Part shown: positions 23,604 through 31,870 of the stretch, in pieces | How positions within the stretch are numbered: position 1 is the stretch's first letter | Layout: each line of letters starts with the position of its first letter | Source of the DNA: Nitrososphaerota archaeon | GTDB lineage: Archaea > Thermoproteota > Nitrososphaeria > Nitrososphaerales > Nitrosopumilaceae | NCBI GenBank assembly: GCA_021323705.1 | Contig: JAJPKL010000035.1 | Location: forward strand, 1 to 36,745 | Length of the DNA stretch: 36,745 nucleotides | Reading direction: 5' to 3' | Made by a program: the position numbers and the translations under genes | Notes under the pieces: model-generated | Database searches by the model: none | What the model was told of the DNA's origin: nothing | What the model saw: only the letters and a program-made list of their open reading frames with translations

Positions 23604-25112
23604 ATGCCAATTAGAACTGGGGCAGAGTACATACAAAGCCTCAAGGGTAGAAAGATGAAGGTCTATCTTTTTGGCGAACTTGTTAAAGAGCCCGTAGATC
23701 ATCCAATGATTCGTCCATCTATTAATGCAGTAGCAGAAACATATGATCTGGCAGTTCGAGAAAACGAACTTGCCAGTGCAAAATCATCATTGAGCGGATT
23801 GCAAGTAAACAGATTCTTACACATTGCAGAAAGTGCAGAAGACTTGGTCAACCAAAACAAGATGCAAAGAAAATTGGGTCAGCTCACGGGTACGTGTTTC
23901 CAGAGATGCGTGGGGATGGATGCTCTCAACTCATTGTATTCCGTTACATATGAGATTGACGAGAAGCACAAGACAAACTATCACAAAAGGTTAGTTGAGT
24001 TTATCAAAATGATTCAAAGTGAAAATCTTGTAATTGGTGGTGCCATGACAGATCCAAAAGGAGACAGGAGTAAGGCACCGCACGAACAAGAAGACCCAGA
24101 TGTCTTTTTGCATATTGCTGAAAAAAATGACAAGGGTATAGTTGTAAGAGGAGCCAAAGCACACCAGACTGGATGCATCAACTCACACTGGATAATATTC
24201 ATGCCTACTATGAGATTGCAAGAAAATGACATTGACTATGCAGTGGTTGGCGCAGTCCCCGCAGATGCTCCTGGAATCACATACATCTATGGACGACAAT
24301 CCTGTGATACAAGAAGCATGGAAGAAGGTGACCTTGATGCAGGAAACTCCAAGTTTGCAGGCCAAGAGGCAATGATAATCTTCGATAATGTCTTTGTTCC
24401 ATGGGAACGCGTCTTTATGAATGGAGAGTATGAGTTTGCATCAATGTTGGTTGAGCGATTCACTTGCTACCACAGACGAAGCTATGTATGCAAGACAGGT
24501 CTTGGAGACGTACTCATTGGTGCAGCAGCGGCAATTTCTGATTACAACGGCATACCAAACGTATCACACATCCGAGACAAACTGGTAGAGATGACTCATC
24601 TCAATGAGACCATTTACGCCGCAGGCGTGGCCTCGTCATACCAAGCGCATCGCACCAAGTCTGGAAACTGGTTAAATGACGACATGCTTGCAAATGTCTG
24701 CAAGCACAACGTCACAAGGTTTCCCTATGAGATTGGGCGACTGGCCCAAGACATTGCAGGAGGTTTGATGGTCACACTGCCATCCGAAAAAGATTTTAGA
24801 AATCCAGAGACCGGGCCAATACTGAGAAAATACCTCCGTGGGCGCAAGGGAGTAGACGTTGAAGACAGGATGAGAATCCTGCGCTTGATAGAAAACATGA
24901 CGCTTGGAAGAAATGCAGTAGGATATCTTACCGAATCTATGCATGGAGCAGGCTCGCCGCAGGCTCAAAGGATTCAGATTGCAAGGCAGATGCAGCTAGA
25001 GTACAAAAAACAACTTGCCAAAAACTTGGCAAACGTAAAAGACGACACGCCGTCTTCTCCAGAACAGTCTGATTACTTTCAGCGAGTCTTTAAAATTAGC
25101 ACTAAAAAATAA
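23604..25112 (+). CDS. 4-Hydroxybutyryl-CoA dehydratase (FAD, [4Fe-4S])
   Basis: Length (502 residues) and motifs match the AbfD/HpaB-like family. Cluster ligands appear as Cys98 and Cys102 (TGTCFQRCVGMD), His290 and Cys296 (CYHRRSYVCKTG). The substrate/FAD region shows MTDPKGDRSKAPHEQ and FDNVFVPWERVF. The enzyme dehydrates 4-hydroxybutyryl-CoA to crotonyl-CoA by a ketyl radical mechanism. It is a key step of the 3HP/4HB autotrophic cycle in the cytoplasm. It starts at ATG 23604 with GGGAGGG 10 nt before and an AT-rich TATA-like stretch (about 23565-23582). The last base of its stop touches the stop of the convergent signal peptidase gene. Confidence 0.95.
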   Translation: MPIRTGAEYIQSLKGRKMKVYLFGELVKEPVDHPMIRPSINAVAETYDLAVRENELASAKSSLSGLQVNRFLHIAESAEDLVNQNKMQRKLGQLTGTCFQRCVGMDALNSLYSVTYEIDEKHKTNYHKRLVEFIKMIQSENLVIGGAMTDPKGDRSKAPHEQEDPDVFLHIAEKNDKGIVVRGAKAHQTGCINSHWIIFMPTMRLQENDIDYAVVGAVPADAPGITYIYGRQSCDTRSMEEGDLDAGNSKFAGQEAMIIFDNVFVPWERVFMNGEYEFASMLVERFTCYHRRSYVCKTGLGDVLIGAAAAISDYNGIPNVSHIRDKLVEMTHLNETIYAAGVASSYQAHRTKSGNWLNDDMLANVCKHNVTRFPYEIGRLAQDIAGGLMVTLPSEKDFRNPETGPILRKYLRGRKGVDVEDRMRILRLIENMTLGRNAVGYLTESMHGAGSPQAQRIQIARQMQLEYKKQLAKNLANVKDDTPSSPEQSDYFQRVFKISTKK

Positions 25113-25781
25113 CTAGTCCTTCTTTTCAGGTTCTTTGTCAAAACCAAGATCAGTTTTCTCTTTTTTATCAGAAGAATTTGTGTCAAGACCAGAAGCGCTG
25201 TATTCCTTATCTACCAGATTAGCTGCCTTGTCTGCATCTGGTTTGCTGTCTTGAGGCGAGTCTTTGAAAGCAACATCAGCGTCCGTCTTGGGTTTGCCAA
25301 ACTGTTTTACAATCATGATGCCAACTATTACAGCAATTATGATGTAGTTGATGGGTGGCGTAAGAATTCTTGTAACGTATCCTATCTGAGGTACCACGTA
25401 TACAACTCTGCCGATATAGTCCTGTTTTGAAATTGGATAGTCAGTACCTGGTATGGAACCTGGATTTGCATCTCCCTTTGTCCTAATTATGCGTGGATCT
25501 TGGCTTAGAAACTCGGCCACCCTGTGAACTATGACCTTGTCGTGTATGACAGGCCTATTGAAAACAATAATGTCTCCTATCTTGAGTTGGTCAAAGGGAA
25601 TGTTTCCATTGACAACAATTACATCAAAGACGTTAAGGTTTGGAACCATGCTTCCACTTGACACCACATAAAACGGATTCTCAGTTCCAAATGTTACTCT
25701 CAGACCAATCCAAATTATTGCAATACCGATGACAACAATTATGATATCTTTTACAAAACCAGATGCAGCACGATTTTTCAA
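25113..25781 (-). CDS. Signal peptidase I (archaeal/ER type, S26B)
   Basis: An N-terminal membrane helix (residues about 10-28) is followed by the catalytic Ser44 (VSSGSMVPNL), His86 (KVIVHRV) and an Asp104 (RTKGDANPG). His instead of Lys as base marks the archaeal and endoplasmic-reticulum type. A second hydrophobic span (YIIIAVIVGIMIVKQ) is near residue 155, and a ~60-residue acidic/basic tail rich in Asp, Lys and Ser ends the protein. It removes signal peptides of Sec-exported proteins, of which this window encodes several. The last residue of the gene is back to back with the 4HB dehydratase stop, without any spacer. Confidence 0.92.
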   Translation of the reverse strand: MKNRAASGFVKDIIIVVIGIAIIWIGLRVTFGTENPFYVVSSGSMVPNLNVFDVIVVNGNIPFDQLKIGDIIVFNRPVIHDKVIVHRVAEFLSQDPRIIRTKGDANPGSIPGTDYPISKQDYIGRVVYVVPQIGYVTRILTPPINYIIIAVIVGIMIVKQFGKPKTDADVAFKDSPQDSKPDADKAANLVDKEYSASGLDTNSSDKKEKTDLGFDKEPEKKD

Positions 25782-25835
25782 TTATATTTTGTCCTCTAAC
25801 CTCGTAAGATAAATCTTGCTTAACAATGTCTCTTT

Positions 25836-26549
25836 CTACTTTAGCTTGTTACCACAAATTTCGCAGAATTTCGATGACGGAGCATTGCTGTTTCCGCACT
25901 TGGCACATCTAAAGTCATTACTCAGCTGTCCTCCCAACAGAACAATCTCCCCTATCTTTCTTACCTCTTCCCACTTTATTATGGCAGTAGTACCGTCAGT
26001 CTTTGTTACCGCAAGAATGATGCCAGACTGTCCTGGCTGTATGCCAATTTCTTTTACAACCCCAACTCTTCTTGCTTCGGCGTCATACACCGAGAGCCCT
26101 ATGACCGAATTGAATGCAGTAACTCCAGAACTCTCTGCAGTCTGCGGTGACCTCTGCGGTTCAGGGTCTGGCACAACATATGGAACTTCTGTCTTGTCTG
26201 ATCTTGCAAGGCCAACTTCTGCCTTTTCGTCAGGCTTACTAAAATTTCTGTACTCTGCAAGAACGGAACCGCAGGTAGTGCACAGATACTGGCCTTTTTC
26301 CAAAAGAATCAAATTTTCAGCCACCACCTCATTTGGAGACTCGTAGTCAATTCTTGGACTTCCTTCGTACTCTTTCTCGCAAGTGTTGCAGTAATATTTC
26401 GAGATCTTTTCAAAGTCTAGGCGACCAACCGGTGCCAGAAACAAATCGGGCCCGCCAAGATTTCCTTTCCTCTGCTGCTCATCATTGACGCTCGCCATTA
26501 TATATCCTCCAGATCCTCTGAGTTTTTTCAAGCGAAATTCACTGCTCAT
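25836..26549 (-). CDS. PRC-barrel protein flanked by zinc ribbons
   Basis: Two Cys pairs frame the N-terminal third (CNTC and CTTC, residues about 54-91), a PRC-barrel-like domain spans about 145-208 (VIGLSVYDAEARRVGVVKEI ... ILAVTKTDGTTAIIKWEEV), and a C-terminal zinc ribbon closes it (CAKCGNSNAPSSKFCEICG). PRC-barrels occur in RimM and in photosystem or regulator proteins and usually bind RNA or protein. A second methionine (18, MASVNDEQQ) preceded by a Gly-rich segment is an alternative start. Role unknown; RNA- or ribosome-related function is a guess. Confidence 0.75.
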   Translation of the reverse strand: MSSEFRLKKLRGSGGYIMASVNDEQQRKGNLGGPDLFLAPVGRLDFEKISKYYCNTCEKEYEGSPRIDYESPNEVVAENLILLEKGQYLCTTCGSVLAEYRNFSKPDEKAEVGLARSDKTEVPYVVPDPEPQRSPQTAESSGVTAFNSVIGLSVYDAEARRVGVVKEIGIQPGQSGIILAVTKTDGTTAIIKWEEVRKIGEIVLLGGQLSNDFRCAKCGNSNAPSSKFCEICGNKLK

Positions 26550-26770
26550 GGTTCTAGTCTATGAAAAACTCATTTAAGTATGTATATGACACCGATTGGT
26601 CAAATCTCTGACACGTATGGCAATGACAGATTATACAATTTTAAAAAATAATCTAGTTTTTTTCAATAATTTGGAAAGAGTTATTAGAGACAAAAGGCAA
26701 GTTTAAACAAAAATAATGACGGAAATTTACCAAACAAACTTCTCTGTCATTTTCCATAAAAAGATGATTA

Positions 26771-28051
26771 ATGTTGACAAGATTTGAAGAACTAGGGATA
26801 AAGAATCCAATACTTACAGCGCTAAGTGAGATCCATTTTGACGAGCCGTTTCCTATCCAAGCAGCAGCAATTCCAGTATTACTGTCAGGACAGGACGTCA
26901 TAGGTCAAGCTCATACAGGAACTGGAAAGACTGCGGCGTTTTCACTGCCAATAATTCAGACCATCGTACCAAAGGGTGGCATACAGGCCATCATACTTGC
27001 ACCAACAAGAGAGCTTGCAGTGCAGATAACAGGTGAGATTCAGAGGTTTTCAAGACATTCCAATATCAGATATGTGACAATCTATGGCGGGCAAAGCATC
27101 AATGTACAGTTCAGTGAACTCGAAAGGGGAGTAGAAATTGTAGTTGCAACACCAGGCAGGCTCATTGACCATATCAAGCGCGGATCTATAAGACTAAACA
27201 ATGTAAAGTATGTTGTACTTGATGAGGCCGACACCATGCTTGACATGGGATTCATCGATGACATCAAGTTCATACTAGACCTTGTTCCAAAGCAGCACAT
27301 TACAGCATTATTTTCTGCTACCATGCCGCCCGAAATTCTAATGCTTGCAGAAAAATACATGAAAAATCCACAACGAATCTTTATTGATGCTGATGACCTC
27401 AGTGGAGAAGGCATAGAGCAAGCCTTCCTTGTTATCAGGGACAGGGAAAAAACAGACTTTTTACTACGATTTATCAGAGAGAATAAAACTGGTCAGACAA
27501 TTGTCTTTTGCTCAACCAAAGAAAGAACACGAAGAGTAGCACACGAGCTTGAAAAAGCAAGCAAACTCAACGTGGTCTCAATTCAGGGAGACATGTCTCA
27601 ATTCAGGCGTGACAAGGCCATGTATCTCTTCAGAAAAGGAAAGGCAGACATACTAGTTGCAACCGATGTTGCAGCAAGGGGCATCGATGTTCCAGAAGTT
27701 GCGCTTGTCATAAACTATGACGTACCAAGCCACGACATGGTCTACTTCCACAGGATAGGTAGGACTGCAAGAGCTGGAGCAAAGGGCAGGGCAATCACAC
27801 TCGTATCATATTCTTCGATTGGCGATTTCAAGGCAATATCGAGCCAGACCAAGGTTGCCATGCGTGATCTGAACAAGGAACTTGGTATAGAGGTAAAGAT
27901 ACCAGATCCATTAAAGCGTGAGATGCCGCAAAGGAGAGGCTATGGATCTCACGGCGGAGGAAGAAGACACGATGACAGGAGACATGATGGAAGACGAAGA
28001 TATGGGAGTGGCGGCGGAAGAAACTATTACGGTCTGAGAAGCCGCTGGTAA
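26771..28051 (+). CDS. DEAD-box ATP-dependent RNA helicase
   Basis: All helicase motifs are present in order: Q-motif region (PFPIQAAAIPVLL), I AHTGTGKT, Ia PTRELA, Ib TPGR, II DEAD, III SAT, IV IVFCSTKER, V ARGIDVP and VI HRIGRTARAG. The last ~45 residues are Arg/Gly-rich (RRGYGSHGGGRRHDD), an RNA-binding tail like that of CsdA/RhlE- and archaeal cold-associated helicases. It unwinds RNA structures, for example in mRNA turnover, ribosome assembly or at low temperature. The start ATG 26771 gives the normal short N terminus. The thioredoxin gene follows after 43 bp with its own TATA box. Confidence 0.96.
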   Translation: MLTRFEELGIKNPILTALSEIHFDEPFPIQAAAIPVLLSGQDVIGQAHTGTGKTAAFSLPIIQTIVPKGGIQAIILAPTRELAVQITGEIQRFSRHSNIRYVTIYGGQSINVQFSELERGVEIVVATPGRLIDHIKRGSIRLNNVKYVVLDEADTMLDMGFIDDIKFILDLVPKQHITALFSATMPPEILMLAEKYMKNPQRIFIDADDLSGEGIEQAFLVIRDREKTDFLLRFIRENKTGQTIVFCSTKERTRRVAHELEKASKLNVVSIQGDMSQFRRDKAMYLFRKGKADILVATDVAARGIDVPEVALVINYDVPSHDMVYFHRIGRTARAGAKGRAITLVSYSSIGDFKAISSQTKVAMRDLNKELGIEVKIPDPLKREMPQRRGYGSHGGGRRHDDRRHDGRRRYGSGGGRNYYGLRSRW

Positions 28052-28060
28052 AAAAGCGTT

Positions 28061-28071
28061 CAATATATTTA
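28061..28071 (+). promoter_or_regulatory. TATA box of the thioredoxin gene
   Basis: CAATATATTTA is centred about 29 bp before ATG 28095, just behind the helicase stop, so thioredoxin can be transcribed on its own with a very short leader. Confidence 0.5.
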
Positions 28072-28094
28072 GGGTTACAATTCTTTGATAAAGT

Positions 28095-28427
28095 ATGGAT
28101 AAAGCAAAACCTGTTAACCAACAAAATTGGGAGAAAGAAGTAATAAATTCTCAACTTCCTGTGTTTGTAGATTTTTGGGCTGAATGGTGTGGTCCGTGCA
28201 GAATGGTTGGACCTGTTATTGAGGAACTTGCAGGCGAATATGCAGGAAAGGTTAACTTTGTGAAGGTAAACGTTGATGAAAACAATGAGCTTGCATCAAA
28301 GTACAACGTGTTTAGCATACCGACTCTTGCTCTATTCAATAAAGGCCAGATAGTTGCACAACAGGTAGGAGCCGCATCAAAGTCGTCTTACAAGACAATG
28401 ATAGACCGGGCCCTTGAGAAAGCCTAG
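28095..28427 (+). CDS. trxA: Thioredoxin
   Basis: The 110-residue protein carries the redox motif W31-C-G-P-C35 (FWAEWCGPCRMVGP), the cis-proline turn (FSIPTLALF) and the C-terminal helix of thioredoxin. It reduces disulphides in cytoplasmic proteins. No signal peptide is seen. A complete, standard thioredoxin. Confidence 0.96.
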   Translation: MDKAKPVNQQNWEKEVINSQLPVFVDFWAEWCGPCRMVGPVIEELAGEYAGKVNFVKVNVDENNELASKYNVFSIPTLALFNKGQIVAQQVGAASKSSYKTMIDRALEKA

Positions 28428-28490
28428 AAACAAAACCTTACCTACCTTTTTTCGATCTAAAATAAATACAGGTCAGAGTGAACTGTCTTC

Positions 28491-29012
28491 ATGTCATTTG
28501 GCGAAGTAGACACTCTTACCCTCTTATTTGACAAGCTACAAAATTTACTCAACGATACACAAGGATACTACGAGTCATTTCTTGATGCCAATGGTATGTA
28601 CAAGCAAGGCAAGTTATCAGAAAAGGAATTTTTTGAGAAACTTGGAGATTATGTTGTTGCCTACTCTGCTCTAGAATTTCTTGCAGTCAAGGTTATCTTT
28701 GAGCTAAAAAAATCACTTGATAAATCTGCTGGAGGAAAAACTGTTCCATCAAGTGGTGGTACAATGCCAAGCGGAATGAGTTTTGGAGGACCGCAGGCCT
28801 CACAGGTAACGGCAGCTACACTGCCTGGCGCTGGCCGTCCACCGTCGATCATTTCAGCAGCATCGGCATTTTCAACACCGGGAGTACTACCGACACCGGA
28901 CCCATCGCTTTTGCCAAAAGATGTTCAGCAAACAGGTCCTGTATGCAGTTCTTGTGGTTCGCCTGTTAAACCAACATCCAAATTTTGCACCAAGTGTGGA
29001 AACAAGATCTAG
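28491..29012 (+). CDS. Helical protein with C-terminal zinc ribbon
   Basis: The first ~80 residues are helical (VDTLTLLFDKLQNLLNDTQG; YVVAYSALEFLAVKVIFELK), followed by a flexible Pro/Gly/Ser region and a C-terminal zinc ribbon with ligands CSSC and CTKC (SCGSPVKPTSKFCTKCGNK). A TATA-like CTAAAATAAATA lies 22-33 bp before ATG. The final stop shares bases with the stop of the convergent gene at 29009-29377. Function unknown; the zinc ribbon is of the same type as at the end of the convergent gene and of the 25836 gene. Confidence 0.7.
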   Translation: MSFGEVDTLTLLFDKLQNLLNDTQGYYESFLDANGMYKQGKLSEKEFFEKLGDYVVAYSALEFLAVKVIFELKKSLDKSAGGKTVPSSGGTMPSGMSFGGPQASQVTAATLPGAGRPPSIISAASAFSTPGVLPTPDPSLLPKDVQQTGPVCSSCGSPVKPTSKFCTKCGNKI

Positions 29013-29377
29013 TCTTGGTTTGCCCCACATTCTGTACAAAACTTAGCGTTTACAGAAAGTTTTGTACCGCATTCAGAACAAAATTTTGAACTTGAACTTA
29101 TCTCAGTGTTTATGTTTCCGTAAAGGCCACTAATGGTTTTTACAGCTCCTGTTGGAACAAACTTGTCATCGTCTACAACAGGTGTCGGAACAAAGTCTTT
29201 TTCTTCTACAAATGTCATAATTCGTGGCATCTGCTGACCTGGGTTTTTGAGGTCTGGAACCATGTCACCAAGCCAAAAAGCAAATCTCATTAAGGTAAGC
29301 TCTGGTGTCGAAAAGGTCAAAGTATGGTTTGACATGTAATCTTCTGCCGCCAATTTTCCGTTGAATACCTTCATCAC
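29009..29377 (-). CDS. Small protein with C-terminal zinc ribbon (122 aa)
   Basis: The N-terminal 85 residues (HTLTFSTPELTLMRFAFWLG, DMVPDLKNPGQQMPRIMTFV) form an unrecognised domain, and a short linker leads to a zinc ribbon with four cysteines (FCSECGTKL, FCTECGANQD). The stop codon overlaps the stop of the previous convergent gene (shared CTAG). No family known. Three zinc-ribbon proteins in this stretch suggest a shared nucleic-acid or metal theme, but no function can be given. Confidence 0.65.
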   Translation of the reverse strand: MMKVFNGKLAAEDYMSNHTLTFSTPELTLMRFAFWLGDMVPDLKNPGQQMPRIMTFVEEKDFVPTPVVDDDKFVPTGAVKTISGLYGNINTEISSSSKFCSECGTKLSVNAKFCTECGANQD

Positions 29378-29446
29378 TTAAACTAGTTGTATTGGGTGTA
29401 TATTGTTTTTTGTATGACTAGTTTTGATCTGGTTGGGAATCTTTGA

Positions 29447-29554
29447 TTATTCTTGTTTTGCCTTATCTCTGCATTTTGGACATCTCGGTCCATAGTCTCG
29501 GTTGACACTCACAATGATCTTCTTACAATCAAGGCAATAGTAATAGTTGGTCAA
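29447..29554 (-). CDS. Very small zinc-ribbon protein (35 aa)
   Basis: A reverse-strand ORF of 35 codons starts at TTG 29554 directly behind an in-frame TAG. It encodes LTNYYYCLDCKKIIVSVNRD and ends RCPKCRDKAKQE: two CXXC pairs 14 residues apart, the minimal zinc-ribbon layout. It could be a true micro-protein or the tail of a frameshifted longer gene. Codon use is good and the pair spacing is typical. Confidence 0.5.
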   Translation of the reverse strand: MTNYYYCLDCKKIIVSVNRDYGPRCPKCRDKAKQE

Positions 29555-29664
29555 CTATAATGATATACATCTTAGCCTTTTCTATTTCTTGCCTTATGAA
29601 ATATGTTCTATACCTGGTATATATGAGATTAAAAATCTCACAGGAGATTATAATAAAAAATGTA

Positions 29665-29737
29665 TGGACCGAGGGGGATTTGAACCCCCGACATCCGCGT
29701 TGCGAACGCGGCATCACTACCACTAGACTACCGGCCC
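29665..29737 (-). tRNA. tRNA-Ala (anticodon CGC)
   Basis: The 73-nt gene folds fully on the reverse strand. The acceptor stem GGGCCGG pairs with TCGGTCC, including the G3-T70 (G-U) pair that identifies alanine tRNA. The anticodon stem CCGCG/CGCGG encloses the loop TTCGCAA, so the anticodon is CGC. The T stem GGGGG/CCCCC holds TTCAAAT. CCA is not encoded. A T-run (29651-29660) directly follows the 3' end. An AAATAAATAAAAG box lies about 30 bp upstream. Confidence 0.97.
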
Positions 29738-29812
29738 TTTTGTTATCGAGAATGTCATCTGCTTTTATTTATTTGGTCAAAGAATAATACTGGGATTTTA
29801 GCAAAGTTTTCG

Positions 29813-31204
29813 ATGACTTTTGATACAATAATTATAAATTCGCATGTAATACTACCAAATGGAATTATTGACAAAAATATCGTAATCGACGAAGGAAAAA
29901 TAGTTGGTCTGACAAATGATACTCCGCAGTGCGACAAAAAAATTGACGCAAAAGGCCTTGTCGCACTACCTGGCATGATAGATCCACACGTACATTACGG
30001 TGTGTATTCTCCAATAGAACAGGCAGCCGCCACAGAATCTGGAGTTGCGGCAGTTGGAGGAGTAACCACCATGATGAGGATGTTGCGCATGGGCGGTTCA
30101 TACAAAAAAGATCTTGACCTGCATCTTGACAATAGTGCCAAGTCGCACTACATCGATTATACCATACATGCATCAGTCTTGCATCAAAGCCAGATTGATG
30201 AGATGGAGTTTTGCGCAAAAAAAGGAATAACGTCATTTAAGCTCTACATGAATCTTGGAGATGAGGTAGGGCATGTATACATGGACATGGTGCCAGGAAA
30301 AAATGAACTTGTAGAAGACAGGGTGGAAATAAATTCAAAGATTGTAGAACGCGTAATTGAAAAGGCCTCCTCACTTGGCTGTCCAGTGCTTATCCATGCA
30401 GAAGACTATCAGATGTGTTCTTGCGGTATGCGAGAGGCAAAGGCCAAAAACAAGAATGGGCTTGGCGCTTGGTCGGAGAGCAGGCCTGCAGAGTCAGAAG
30501 TGAAATCTATCGAAGTGGCGTCACGGATTGCAAGAAAGGCTGGTTGCACTCTTTATTTTGTACATATTGGTTCTCAAGCAGCAATGGATGCAATATTACA
30601 AGAGAGGAAAAATGGAACCAAAATTTTTGTAGAGACCTGCCCTCATTATCTTACGTTATCATACGAATCCCAAAAAGGATACCTTGCAAAAGTAATGCCG
30701 CCTATTCGATCATCGAGTGATACAGAAAGGATCTGGAAGGAGGTGAAGAGTGGAACAATAGATACAATTGGAACCGATCATGTAGCAAACCAACTACGAC
30801 TCAAAATAGGCGGAGATACAGTTTGGGAAGCCCTTGCGGGGTTTCCCGGAATGGGAACGGCATTACCTATTTTGCTCAGCGAAGGGGTAAACAAGGGAAG
30901 ACTAACTCTGCCACAGCTCTCAAGTCTTACTAGTCTGAATGCGGCAAAAATATTTGGTCTGTATCCAAAAAAAGGGATAATTCAAAAAAACACCGATGCA
31001 GACATTGTGCTTGTAGACATGAAAGCAGAAAAAAAGGTCTCAGCCGAGATCTTGAATGGATTTTCTGACTATACTGTATACGAAGGATGGAAACTAACGG
31101 GGTGGCCAGTCAAAACTTTGGTGAGGGGAACAGTTGTTGCTGAAGATTCAAAGGTTGTAGTAAAGCAAGGCTTTGGCAAGTTCATCGCAAGACCTGCATC
31201 ATAA
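29813..31204 (+). CDS. Cyclic amidohydrolase (dihydroorotase/dihydropyrimidinase-like)
   Basis: Binuclear metal-site residues are all visible: His59 and His61 (DPHVHYG), the carboxylated Lys143 (SFKLYMNLG), His195 (LIHAED), His251 (FVHIGS) and Asp322 (GTDHV). This is the amidohydrolase superfamily, subgroup dihydroorotase/hydantoinase/allantoinase. Length (463) and FKLYMNLG favour dihydropyrimidinase-like or archaeal class I dihydroorotase. Without other pyr genes nearby, pyrimidine biosynthesis or cyclic-amide catabolism remain open. A Cys-rich loop (YQMCSCGMRE) after H195 is unusual. It overlaps the convergent rpiA stop by 6 nt. Confidence 0.85.
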   Translation: MTFDTIIINSHVILPNGIIDKNIVIDEGKIVGLTNDTPQCDKKIDAKGLVALPGMIDPHVHYGVYSPIEQAAATESGVAAVGGVTTMMRMLRMGGSYKKDLDLHLDNSAKSHYIDYTIHASVLHQSQIDEMEFCAKKGITSFKLYMNLGDEVGHVYMDMVPGKNELVEDRVEINSKIVERVIEKASSLGCPVLIHAEDYQMCSCGMREAKAKNKNGLGAWSESRPAESEVKSIEVASRIARKAGCTLYFVHIGSQAAMDAILQERKNGTKIFVETCPHYLTLSYESQKGYLAKVMPPIRSSSDTERIWKEVKSGTIDTIGTDHVANQLRLKIGGDTVWEALAGFPGMGTALPILLSEGVNKGRLTLPQLSSLTSLNAAKIFGLYPKKGIIQKNTDADIVLVDMKAEKKVSAEILNGFSDYTVYEGWKLTGWPVKTLVRGTVVAEDSKVVVKQGFGKFIARPAS

Positions 31205-31870
31205 TATTTCAAATTTGCCGTTTTCTTTTGCCTTAAAGATCACATCAGGTCTTGTAAATATCCCAACTTCCATGACGCCAGGAATCTCTATTATTTTTGT
31301 TGCAAGTAATTTTGGGTTTGAAATATCACCAAACTCACAGTCAAGTATTATGTTACCGTTTTCTGTCACAAACGGATATCCTCTATCAAATAAACGTATC
31401 TTGGGTTTTCCTCCGTATGATTTGATCTTCATAGCTGCAGTATTTCTTGCAAAGGGGTGAACCTCAACTGGTACACTCCGAGAGAGTTTCTTTACAAATT
31501 TTGTCTCGTCTGCTATGATTACAACTTTTTTTGCTATGCTGATAAGAATTTTTTCACGGAGTAGGGCTCCCCCTCCACCCTTTATCATGTTGCCTTTCGC
31601 ATCTATCTGGTCAGCTCCATCAAATACTATGTCGATATGATCTATTTGATCGGGTTCGATAATTGGTATGCCTCCTCTTTCTGCTTCCATCTTGATTTGC
31701 AAGGATGTTGGAATTGCTTTTATGGAAAAACTGTTTTTTTTCAAGTGTGTTGATAGAAGCTTGACTATCGCAGTTGCAGCTCTTCCGCTGCCAAGACCAA
31801 CCACGTAATTGTTCTTCACCATCTTTAACGCTTGAGGTGACAATGCCTTTATGGCATCATCTACTGTCAA
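31199..31870 (-). CDS. rpiA: Ribose-5-phosphate isomerase A
   Basis: Family motifs are present: GLGSGRAATAIVKLL (phosphate loop), DGADQID (catalytic Asp), KGGGGALLREKIL and VPVEVHPFA. It interconverts ribose 5-phosphate and ribulose 5-phosphate for nucleotide and histidine supply. Length (223) matches RpiA. The start is TTG 31870, directly after the stop of the coiled-coil gene, so it ends a lsm-rpl37e-coiled coil-rpiA operon. Confidence 0.93.
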   Translation of the reverse strand: MTVDDAIKALSPQALKMVKNNYVVGLGSGRAATAIVKLLSTHLKKNSFSIKAIPTSLQIKMEAERGGIPIIEPDQIDHIDIVFDGADQIDAKGNMIKGGGGALLREKILISIAKKVVIIADETKFVKKLSRSVPVEVHPFARNTAAMKIKSYGGKPKIRLFDRGYPFVTENGNIILDCEFGDISNPKLLATKIIEIPGVMEVGIFTRPDVIFKAKENGKFEIL

